The notes under the pieces: generated by a model
What the model was told of the DNA's origin: nothing
What the model saw: only the letters and a program-made list of their open reading frames with translations
Databases searched by the model: none
DNA from: Candidatus Lambdaproteobacteria bacterium
Lineage (GTDB): Bacteria; SAR324; JACQKK01
DNA: 45,723 nucleotides
Assembly: GCA_016204605.1 (NCBI GenBank)
Contig: JACQKK010000055.1
Span: 1-45,723 of the forward strand
Direction of reading: 5' to 3'
Translations under genes and position numbers: made by a program
Part shown: piece after piece, positions 25,296 to 32,353 of the stretch
Layout: each line of letters begins with the position of its first letter
Numbering within the stretch: position 1 is the first letter of the stretch

Positions 25296-26462
25296 ATGTC
25301 CGATCCCGCGTCCGTGCAGCAGCCCGGCCCCTCCGCCGACCACCCCGCTTCTCCCGCGGCGGACAAGGAGCCGCCGGCCGCCACGCCGGTTCCCCGCGCC
25401 CCGGAGCCCTTGGGGCCGAGCCGCACGGAAAACCTGGACCTGCTCAAGGGGCTGTTTCTGGCCGTGCTGGTGACGGCCATGTTCTACGAGGTCTTCCCGA
25501 TCCCGTTCATCGACGCGGGCCGGCTGCTGCAGGTGTTCGACAACTGGGTCTCGGAGCTGATCGTCGGCCTGGCGCTCTGGTCGCTGTTCCTGCTGCTGTT
25601 CAAGTATCTGGATTACCGCTGGGAGCGCCGCGCGCGCGAGGCCTTGGAGCTGGAAGCGATCCGCGCCGTGTTCGCCAAGGGCGTGTATGCCCGCTCGGTG
25701 GACGAGGTGCTGGCGAATCTCCACACGGCCCTGGCCGCGGTCAAGCTGAAGCGCCCCCGCCAGTCGGTGGCGGTGCGCCGGGTGGAGCGGGTGCTGCACT
25801 ACATCCGGGCGGTGCCCAAGCGCGAGAGCATCAACGACCTGCTCGATTTCCAGGCCCAGATCGACGTGAAGCGGCTGGAATCGAGCTACGCGATCCTGCA
25901 GGTGTTCATCTGGGCCATCCCGATCCTGGGCTTCATCGGCACCGTGCTCGGCATCGGCAACTCGGTGAACAGCTTCGCCGATTTCATCCAGACGGCCGAG
26001 GCGGGCGCCGCGTTCGGCGCGCAGATGCGCACCGCGCTCGGCCAGGTCACCAACGGCCTGGCCGTGGCATTCAACACCACGTTCCTGGCCCTGGTGCTGG
26101 TGGTGCCGGTGATGATGATCACCTCGCTGCTGCAGAAGAACGAGGAGGAGAATCTGCTCAGCGTGGAGGAATACTGCCTCGAAAAGCTGCTGCCCCGCCT
26201 GCACGTGACGCCTGCCGACGCGCTGACGGAAGGATACGACGAGCACATGCACCGCATCCTCTCGCTCTCGCAGACCTGGCTCACCCAGTTCGAGCCGGTC
26301 GTGCAGCAGCTCACCCGCCAGACCGAGCTCATCACCAATCAGCTCGCGGGCGTGCAGCCCATCGTCAGGGCGTTCACCGACAAGCTGCTGGGCGGCACCG
26401 CGGGGGGAGCGCCTGCCGAGCCGGAGCGCGCCGCCGCCGCCGCCAAGCCGCCCACCGCGTGA
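25296..26462 (+). CDS. MotA/TolQ/ExbB-like proton channel subunit
   Basis: A 388-residue membrane protein. After a ~45-residue Pro/Ala-rich cytoplasmic leader come spans at ~51-69 and ~87-105, then a ~95-residue charged cytoplasmic section. The paired conserved spans follow at ~199-221 (ILQVFIWAIPILGFIGTVLGIG) and ~253-277 (GLAVAFNTTFLALVLVVPVMM). The GFIGTVLG and GLAVAFNTTF segments are the core signatures of the 5:2 motor family (MotA, TolQ, ExbB, ZorA). The family uses proton or sodium flow to drive mechanical work through a MotB/ExbD-type partner. Two such partners follow directly. It is not the usual MotA: it lacks MotA's cytoplasmic motifs and has no OmpA-like MotB next to it. Its position after fliQ is unusual. 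Confidence 0.82.
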   Translation: MSDPASVQQPGPSADHPASPAADKEPPAATPVPRAPEPLGPSRTENLDLLKGLFLAVLVTAMFYEVFPIPFIDAGRLLQVFDNWVSELIVGLALWSLFLLLFKYLDYRWERRAREALELEAIRAVFAKGVYARSVDEVLANLHTALAAVKLKRPRQSVAVRRVERVLHYIRAVPKRESINDLLDFQAQIDVKRLESSYAILQVFIWAIPILGFIGTVLGIGNSVNSFADFIQTAEAGAAFGAQMRTALGQVTNGLAVAFNTTFLALVLVVPVMMITSLLQKNEEENLLSVEEYCLEKLLPRLHVTPADALTEGYDEHMHRILSLSQTWLTQFEPVVQQLTRQTELITNQLAGVQPIVRAFTDKLLGGTAGGAPAEPERAAAAAKPPTA

Positions 26463-26469
26463 CGCAGCC

Positions 26470-27084
26470 ATGAAAGGCGGCAACCTCATCACGCTGTTCC
26501 CGTTCCTGAGCGTGCTCACCAGCGCGATGGGCGTGCTTTCGCTGCTGGCGGTGATATTCGTGTGGTTCGCGCGCACGCAAAGCGCCCCGGGCGAAGCGAC
26601 CCGGCCGGCGGTCGACGTGCAGTGGATCGGCGCGCCCTCCCACGTCCGTCCGCTTCTGGTCGAGTGCCGCGGCGATGGGCTGGTGCTGCATTACCGGGCC
26701 GGCACCTCGGTGCGCCGCTTCAGTCGCGCCGCCCTGCGCAAGGAGGCGGAGGTGCTGAAAGACCTCATCCAGCAGGCCCTGGGCCAGCTCGGTCCCGCTG
26801 CCGGCCGGCAGGAGCTGTGGCGGCAGACCGTCTCGCTCATGCGCAACGAGCGGCGCCTGGCCGAGTCTTTCGCCATGGCCATGTACGAGATCGAGCTCGA
26901 CAACATCGAGGCCCAGAGCCGCACCGTCATCCGCACCCGCTACCCGATCCTGCTCGTGTATCCGGACGGGATCGAGGTGCACGAGCTGGTGTCATACATC
27001 ATCGAGAACGCGACCCGGCTGCCCGTGGGGCTCGAACCGATGCTCGACGGCTGGGGGTTGCCGTATCTCAAGTTCGCCTCCTGA
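26470..27084 (+). CDS. ExbD/TolR-like single-span protein lacking the membrane aspartate
   Basis: A 204-residue protein starting 7 bases after the ExbB-like gene. The N-terminal anchor LFPFLSVLTSAMGVLSLLAVIFV (residues ~9-31) has the arrangement of ExbD/TolR anchors (PFIDVM...LLIIF), but the position of the essential proton-binding Asp is Ser14 (PFLSVL). The remaining ~170 residues are extracytoplasmic, with VRPLLVECRGDGLVLHYR, a helical middle, and a beta-strand end (RYPILLVYPDGIEVHELVSYIIENATRLPVGLE). The end is reminiscent of the ExbD periplasmic fold, where strands follow a helix. No peptidoglycan-binding OmpA motif is visible. The assignment to the ExbD group rests on topology, context and anchor pattern. 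Confidence 0.6.
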   Translation: MKGGNLITLFPFLSVLTSAMGVLSLLAVIFVWFARTQSAPGEATRPAVDVQWIGAPSHVRPLLVECRGDGLVLHYRAGTSVRRFSRAALRKEAEVLKDLIQQALGQLGPAAGRQELWRQTVSLMRNERRLAESFAMAMYEIELDNIEAQSRTVIRTRYPILLVYPDGIEVHELVSYIIENATRLPVGLEPMLDGWGLPYLKFAS

Positions 27085-27146
27085 GCCCTTCCTCCGGCGC
27101 CACGCAACCGGGCGCCTCCCTTTCCACGCGCTGACGACCGAGCCCC

Positions 27147-27803
27147 ATGCGACGCTCCAGGCGGACGGCCCCTCAGCTGCTCGGGCTCGATTCGCTGGTC
27201 GATATCGTCTCGAACAACCTGGGCATCCTGATCATCCTGGCGGTGTTCACTTCGCTGCTCGCCCTGATGAATCCGGGCCAGGCCCTGCGTCCGGTTCGCC
27301 CGGCGCCGGTGCTGGAGCCCCCGCCCGCGAAGATCCTCATCCCGTGGAGCCATCCCACCACCAAGAGCACCGTGTTCGCGGCGCTGACCCACGGCCGGGT
27401 GGTGCTGTTCGACCTGCGCGCGTTCTATCGGGAGCTGGGCCGCAAGCCCTCCGGCAGCCGGCCCGAGCCGATGACCATCGAGGAGCAGGACTTCACCGTG
27501 CGGTTCTTCCCGGTGACCACCCAGATCTTCTGTCTCGAATTCCGGCCCAGGGCCGGTGCGGGCGAAAACCTGGCGGCGCTGCAACACGCCGGGTCGCGCT
27601 GGCGGCAGTTCCGCGCCCGCTACGCCAAGGAGAAATTCGTCTATTTCTTCTGGGTTGCCGGTGATAGCTTTGAACTGTTCCGTTACGTGCGGAGAGACCT
27701 CTGGCGGGAACAGGTCGAGGTGGGGTGGAAGCCGCTCGCGCCGAACGGCGCGCTCGAATTGTGCAACGGCTTCGAGGGTTCGACGGGGTTCCAGCCGCAG
27801 TGA
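27147..27803 (+). CDS. ExbD/TolR-like single-span protein with membrane aspartate
   Basis: A 218-residue protein, 62 bases after its paralogue-like neighbour. The anchor LLGLDSLVDIVSNNLGILIILAVF (residues ~11-34) carries Asp15 and Asp19. Asp19 in SLVDIV aligns with the ExbD/TolR Asp (PFIDVM/PLLDVL) that carries protons through the ExbB/MotA pore. The external part of ~175 residues has GRVVLFDLRAFYREL, DFTVRFFPVTTQIFCLEFRP and YVRRDLWREQVEVGWKPL. No known domain was recognised there. Together with the preceding gene it would supply a heteromeric plug for the ExbB-like pentamer. A GTG at 27800 overlaps its stop and could start the next gene. Confidence 0.6.
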   Translation: MRRSRRTAPQLLGLDSLVDIVSNNLGILIILAVFTSLLALMNPGQALRPVRPAPVLEPPPAKILIPWSHPTTKSTVFAALTHGRVVLFDLRAFYRELGRKPSGSRPEPMTIEEQDFTVRFFPVTTQIFCLEFRPRAGAGENLAALQHAGSRWRQFRARYAKEKFVYFFWVAGDSFELFRYVRRDLWREQVEVGWKPLAPNGALELCNGFEGSTGFQPQ

Positions 27804-27850
27804 ACCCGGCTCCACCCGATCCGCCCGTCCCGCCGCATCGCAGACCGACC

Positions 27851-29041
27851 ATGCCCGGTACCGATCAGCCACCGCAGCCCCTCGAGCGCCAGGCCGAGCA
27901 GCACTATCGCCGCGGCAACCGCTTCTTCGATCTCAAGGCCTGGGATCAGGCCCTCGCCGAATGGCGCCGGGCGGCGCTGATCTGGCAGGCGCGCCCGATC
28001 CTCAAGGCCGCCCCACGGGTGCGCTGGGCGCACGCCTCCGCCGTGGCCGCGTTCCTGTTCTCGGTGCTGCTGGTCTACAACGTGCTGTTCACGATGTTCG
28101 CCCGCGATCCCCTCGAGCTGGGCTTCGCGCTGGGCGATGGCCGGCAGCGCAGTTGGTGGGAGCGCTTCCTCGACAACGGCCGCCCCGGCGGCGCCGACAT
28201 CCGCAGGATGGGCATCCGCGAGTGGTGGTACGAGTGGAAGCGCTGGTGGCGCGAGGGCTCGCGCCAGGATGCGCGGCGCGGCTTCGGACGCCCCAGCATC
28301 GACGAGCACTGGGCGGAGCTGCTGCGGCGCTATGGGCGCTTCGGCCCGTTCCGCGGCTGGGAGCTCGATTACCAGGTCATCGCCGGCAGCGGGCTCTCGC
28401 GGCTGGGCGACTACGACGCCGCGATCGAGATCGTCGGGCGCGCGCTCGATGGCGCCAAGGGCGCGGCCCGCCGGGCCGATCTCTACCACGAGCTCGCCAA
28501 CGCCCATTACTACAAGGGCTACCAGCTTCAGCCCGATGGCCTGGCCATCTACAACCTCTACCACGTGCGCAAGGCCGCGGAGGCCTATCAGCAGTCGCTG
28601 CGCGAGGAACCGCGCCTGATCGCCTTCGGCAACCTGGGCTGGATGTACTTCGTGCTGGGCGATTACCGGCGCGCGGAGGAGTACAGCCGGCGCGCGCTCG
28701 AGATCAGTCCCGGCCTCGATTACGTCCGGCTGAATCTTGGGCTGATCCATCTGGCGCAGGGCCGGCTCTTCGAGGCGTTCGAGGCCTACCGCACCGTGAT
28801 CGGCAACAACCCGGGCAACGAGGTGTACCTGGGGGGCATCAACGACCTGAAGGAGGTGTTGCGCGACAATCCCTCCAGGTTTCCCAACGCCCATCTCATG
28901 ATCGGCCTGCTCGCTATCAAGAAGGGCGACTTCGGCGAGGCGCGCCAGCACCTGGAGCGCTTCCGCACCCTGCCCGGCGTGGGCGCCACCTGGAAGTCCC
29001 TCGCCGACAAGCTGCTCGAAAGCCTGGGCAACCTGGAGTAG
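27851..29041 (+). CDS. membrane-anchored TPR-repeat protein
   Basis: A 396-residue protein. An N-terminal TPR-like helix pair (EQHYRRGNRFFDLKAWDQALAEWRRAALI) is followed by one membrane span (~60-84, AHASAVAAFLFSVLLVYNVLF), a Trp/Arg-rich segment, and then at least four TPR-like units. These include YQVIAGSGLSRLGDYDAAIEI, IAFGNLGWMYFVLGDYRRAEEYSRRALEISP, VRLNLGLIHLAQGRLFEAFEAYRTV, and AHLMIGLLAIKKGDFGEARQHLERF. TPRs bind partner proteins, so this is a likely scaffold for the channel subunits or the downstream cell-wall enzymes. ATG at 27851 is used; GTG at 27800 is an alternative that would overlap the preceding stop. The next gene starts 8 bases downstream. Confidence 0.8.
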   Translation: MPGTDQPPQPLERQAEQHYRRGNRFFDLKAWDQALAEWRRAALIWQARPILKAAPRVRWAHASAVAAFLFSVLLVYNVLFTMFARDPLELGFALGDGRQRSWWERFLDNGRPGGADIRRMGIREWWYEWKRWWREGSRQDARRGFGRPSIDEHWAELLRRYGRFGPFRGWELDYQVIAGSGLSRLGDYDAAIEIVGRALDGAKGAARRADLYHELANAHYYKGYQLQPDGLAIYNLYHVRKAAEAYQQSLREEPRLIAFGNLGWMYFVLGDYRRAEEYSRRALEISPGLDYVRLNLGLIHLAQGRLFEAFEAYRTVIGNNPGNEVYLGGINDLKEVLRDNPSRFPNAHLMIGLLAIKKGDFGEARQHLERFRTLPGVGATWKSLADKLLESLGNLE

Positions 29042-29049
29042 GAGCCCCG

Positions 29050-29739
29050 ATGCATCTCGTCGCCATCGCGCTGAGCCCGGCGGTGCTGCTGGTCTGGTTC
29101 CTCTACGTCAGGAACGCGTACCGGCCGGAGAACAAAGTCCTGATCGTGTCCCTGTTCGTCGCCGGTGCGGCGGCCGCCGGCATCGCGCTCATGCTCAACC
29201 ACTTCGTCGAGAAGTACACGGTGCTCTGGAGCGGGGCGCCGCTGCTGAGCCACCGCCTGCTGTTCTGGTTCCTCGGCATCGGGCTCAACGAGGAGCTGGC
29301 GAAGATGCTGGTGCTGCTGGCGGTGCTCTATCCCCGGCGCGACTTCACCACGCCCTACCAGGGGCTGCTGGGCGGAGCGACGGTGGCGCTCGGCTTCGCC
29401 TCGGTCGAGAACCTCGTCTACCTGGAGCGTTACGGCATGGCCACCCTGCTGCTGCGCTCCATCCTCACGGTGCCGGCCCATGCCGGCTTCACCGTGCCGA
29501 TGGGGGTGCTGCTGGCCTACGCCAAGACCGCGCGCACGAGCCAGGGGCGCTACTGGCTGCTGATGGCCGCGCTCGGCGCCGGCACCACCCTGCACGGCAT
29601 CTACGATATCTGGCTCTCCTTCGAGCAGGAGTGGGTCAACCGGCTGGCCTATCTGCAGGTGTTGCTGATGGTGCTGCTGGCCCTGCGCCTGATGCGGATC
29701 AGGCCCCGTGCCGTGGCCGCGGCCGAGGGCTCGCCGTGA
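29050..29739 (+). CDS. PrsW-family membrane protease
   Basis: A 229-residue protein with about seven hydrophobic spans. The family's catalytic features are visible: LNEELAKM (paired Glu), GFASVENLVYL (Glu/Asn), VPAHAGFTVPMG and TTLHGIYDIW with His residues. PrsW-type proteases are intramembrane enzymes related to CAAX proteases; in Bacillus subtilis PrsW cuts the anti-sigma factor RsiW. Here no anti-sigma factor is nearby, so the substrate might be a neighbouring membrane protein. It lies 8 bases after the TPR gene, and its stop overlaps the murF GTG by four bases. Confidence 0.85.
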   Translation: MHLVAIALSPAVLLVWFLYVRNAYRPENKVLIVSLFVAGAAAAGIALMLNHFVEKYTVLWSGAPLLSHRLLFWFLGIGLNEELAKMLVLLAVLYPRRDFTTPYQGLLGGATVALGFASVENLVYLERYGMATLLLRSILTVPAHAGFTVPMGVLLAYAKTARTSQGRYWLLMAALGAGTTLHGIYDIWLSFEQEWVNRLAYLQVLLMVLLALRLMRIRPRAVAAAEGSP

Positions 29740-31181
29740 TCACGCTCGACGACGCCCAGGCCGCGACCGGCGGGCGGTGGCTGCGCCAGCCGCTCCCCGG
29801 CGCCACCCCGCTCCGCGGCGGCGCCTTCGATACGCGTGCGCTCGGGGATGCGGAAATCTTCTTCGCGTTCCCCGGCCGCGGCGCCGATGGCCACCGGTTC
29901 CTGGATCGGCTCGGCCCCCGCATCCGGCTGGCCCTGGTACAGCGCGAGGTACGGCGTGAGGCGGAGGCGCCCGGCTTCGCGGGCGCGCTGCTGCGGGTGG
30001 GGGATACCCGCTTGGCCCTGCAGCAGCTGGCGGCGTATCTGGTGGCCCGCCACCGCCCCCGCGTGGTGGCCATCACCGGCAGCTTCGGCAAGACCACCGC
30101 GAAGGCGGCGGTGGCCCACGTGCTGGCCGGCGGGCGCCGCGTGCTGAGCACGCCCGGCTCCTACAACAACGAGATCGGCGTGCCGCTGGCCCTGCTCGGG
30201 CTGGATGGTACCCAGGACGCGGCCGTGCTCGAATTCTCCGCCCGCCACGGGGGCGATATCGATCTCTTGGGCCGGATCGCCCCGCCCGATATCGCCGTGC
30301 TGCTGGGGGTGGGGCGCGCGCACATCGGCGTGTTCGGCTCGCAGGAGGCGATCTGCCGGGCGAAGGGCGAAATCTTCAACCACCTCCGCCCGGGCGGCCT
30401 GGCCCTCGTCGCGGCCGCGCAGCCGCGCCTGCGGGAGCTGGCGGCGGGTCACCGCATCCTCACTTTCGGCCGGGCGGAGGGCGATTACCGCGTCGAGGGG
30501 CTCGCCACGGAGCCGGGGGGCCACCAGCGCTTCACGGCCGTGCACGAGGCGCGGCGGGTGGCGTTCCGCGCGCCGGTGCCCGGGGCGCATGGGTTGTACC
30601 CGGCGCTGGTGGCCTGGGCGGTGGCGGGCGAGCTGGGGCTGCCCGATGCCCTGGTCGCCGAGCGCCTGGCGAGCGTGCCGGCCCTGCGCCACCGGGGTGA
30701 GCGCCTGACGGGCCGTGGGGGCGCCGTGGTGCTCGACGACACCTACAACGCCAGCCCCGAGACCGTGCTCAACCTGATTGAGACCCTGGCCAGCCTCCCC
30801 GAGCCGGAGAAGGTGCTGGTGCTGGGTCACCTGAGCGAGCTGGAGGAAGGGCTGGGCGAATCGGCCGCGCTGATCGGCACCCGGCTGGCGCCGCCGCTGA
30901 CGCGCTGCCTGCTGTATGATCCCTGCTGCCCCGGCTCGGCCGAGCGCCTCGCCCGCGCGGCCCAAGGCATCGCCGTGCAGATCGTCGCCGACCTGCCCGC
31001 GCTGATCGAGGCGCTGCGCGGCCTGGACCGGCCCGGCTGCGCCATCGGCGTCAAGGCGGGTCGCGTCGCCCATTTCGAGCGCGCGGTGCAGGGGCTGCTC
31101 GGCGCGCGGGTCGACTGCCGGCTCCAGACCTGCCCCCTGCTCATGAGCTGCACGGAATGCGAGGCGATGACCGCCGCATGA
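29736..31181 (+). CDS. murF: UDP-N-acetylmuramoyl-tripeptide--D-alanyl-D-alanine ligase (MurF-like) with Cys-rich tail
   Basis: Adds D-Ala-D-Ala to UDP-MurNAc-tripeptide in peptidoglycan precursor synthesis. The N-domain has AFDTRALGDAEIFFAFPG. The ATPase domain has ITGSFGKTTAK, STPGSYNNEIGVPLALL, EFSARHGGDI, and GRAHIGVFGSQEAICRAKGEIF with the Lys that is carbamylated in Mur ligases. The C-domain has VLDDTYNASPETV. GTG at 29736 overlaps the PrsW stop and gives 481 residues. The last ~20 residues carry four cysteines spaced C-x4-C-x5-C-x2-C, not usual for MurF. The ATG of ftsW overlaps its stop. mraY and murD, normally next, are absent. Confidence 0.87.
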   Translation: MITLDDAQAATGGRWLRQPLPGATPLRGGAFDTRALGDAEIFFAFPGRGADGHRFLDRLGPRIRLALVQREVRREAEAPGFAGALLRVGDTRLALQQLAAYLVARHRPRVVAITGSFGKTTAKAAVAHVLAGGRRVLSTPGSYNNEIGVPLALLGLDGTQDAAVLEFSARHGGDIDLLGRIAPPDIAVLLGVGRAHIGVFGSQEAICRAKGEIFNHLRPGGLALVAAAQPRLRELAAGHRILTFGRAEGDYRVEGLATEPGGHQRFTAVHEARRVAFRAPVPGAHGLYPALVAWAVAGELGLPDALVAERLASVPALRHRGERLTGRGGAVVLDDTYNASPETVLNLIETLASLPEPEKVLVLGHLSELEEGLGESAALIGTRLAPPLTRCLLYDPCCPGSAERLARAAQGIAVQIVADLPALIEALRGLDRPGCAIGVKAGRVAHFERAVQGLLGARVDCRLQTCPLLMSCTECEAMTAA

Positions 31182-32353
31182 TCCGACCCTTCGAGTACCT
31201 CTACCGGAAGCTCATCCAGCACCAGGTGCAGGGGTACGACCTGATCCTGCTGGGCAGCGCCCTGCTGCTCTCCCTGCTCGGGGCGCTGATGGTCTACAGC
31301 GCCAGCGCCCCGCTTTCGGACCGCATGTTCAACTCGAGCGTGGTGTTCCTGCGCAACCACTTGCTGCACCTGGCGCTCGCGCTGGCGGCGCTGGCCATCG
31401 CCATGCGCGTGCCCTACCGGCTCTGGCGCGATTGGGTGCCCCTGGCGCTGCTGATCAGCTTCCTGCTGCTGATCCTGGTGCTCATCCCCGGCATCGGCCA
31501 CCAGGCCGGCGGGGCGCGGCGCTGGATCCGGCTGGGGTTCATCAACTTCCAGCCGACCGAGGTGCTGAAGCTGGTGCTGATCGCCAACGTGGCGTCGTTT
31601 CTCGATCGCAGGCAGGACGTGGTGCACGAGTTTTTCCGCGGGATCGTGCCCACGCTCACGGTGATGGGCGCGTTCCTGCTGCTGGTGGTGATGCAGCCCG
31701 ATTTCGGCTCGGTGGTGCTGATCGCGCTGACGCTGCTGCTGATGATCTTCGTGGGCGGGGCCAAGCCCGGCCACATCCTGTTCAGCCTGGCGGGCTTCGC
31801 GCTGATCGGCGGCTACCTGATCGCCAGCCGTTCTTACCGGGTGCAGCGCATCCTGGCGTTCCTCGATCCGTGGGAGGATCGGCTCGATGCGGGGTTTCAG
31901 ATCGTGCAGTCCTACCTCGCCTTCGGGCGGGGCGGCTGGTTCGGCGTGGGGCTGGGCGATAGCCGCCAGAAGATGCTGTTCCTGCCCGATGCCCACACCG
32001 ATTTCATCTTCCCGATCCTCGCGGAGGAGCTGGGGTACCTGGGGGTGATCGCCACGATGGTGTTGTTCGCCGTGTTCCTCTGGCGCGCCTTCCGCGTCAG
32101 CCTGGGCGCGGGCGACGAGTTCGGGCGCTACCTCGCCTACGGCATCGGCTCCCTGTTCGGCCTGCAGATTCTCATCAACCTGGCCGTGGTCACCGGCCTG
32201 ATCCCCACCAAGGGCTTGCCGCTGCCGTTCATCAGCTACGGCGGCAGCTCCCTGGTGATGGCCATGCTGATGGTGGGGATTCTACTCAACATCGGCCGGC
32301 AACAGGGCGCGGCGGCGGGGCCGACGCGGAGCGCCCGGAGCCGCCGGCCGTGA
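31178..32353 (+). CDS. ftsW: FtsW/RodA-type SEDS peptidoglycan glycosyltransferase
   Basis: A 391-residue polytopic protein (about ten spans) that polymerises lipid II with a cognate class B PBP. GARRWIRLGFINFQPTEVLKLVLI, the Asp-containing VVMQPDFGSVVLIALT, GVGLGDSRQKMLFLPDAHTDFIFPILAEELG and GLIPTKGLPLPFISYGGSS are the SEDS signatures. The DSRQKMLFLPDAHTDFIF and KGLPLPFISYGGSS forms favour FtsW over RodA. ATG at 31178 overlaps the murF stop by four bases, and the stop overlaps the murG GTG. Confidence 0.92.
   Translation: MIRPFEYLYRKLIQHQVQGYDLILLGSALLLSLLGALMVYSASAPLSDRMFNSSVVFLRNHLLHLALALAALAIAMRVPYRLWRDWVPLALLISFLLLILVLIPGIGHQAGGARRWIRLGFINFQPTEVLKLVLIANVASFLDRRQDVVHEFFRGIVPTLTVMGAFLLLVVMQPDFGSVVLIALTLLLMIFVGGAKPGHILFSLAGFALIGGYLIASRSYRVQRILAFLDPWEDRLDAGFQIVQSYLAFGRGGWFGVGLGDSRQKMLFLPDAHTDFIFPILAEELGYLGVIATMVLFAVFLWRAFRVSLGAGDEFGRYLAYGIGSLFGLQILINLAVVTGLIPTKGLPLPFISYGGSSLVMAMLMVGILLNIGRQQGAAAGPTRSARSRRP

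Noticed and set aside
24774..26576. A 600-codon minus-strand frame opposite fliQ and the ExbB-like gene
   Set aside because: It is antisense to clear membrane-protein genes; its His/Gln/Arg-rich low-complexity translation is a shadow.
25296..29739. Zorya-type anti-phage defence system
   Set aside because: Zorya also uses a MotA-like ZorA and a ZorB, but ZorB has an OmpA-like domain and helicase/nuclease partners (ZorC, ZorD or ZorE) follow. None is present, and the neighbours are cell-wall and flagellar genes.
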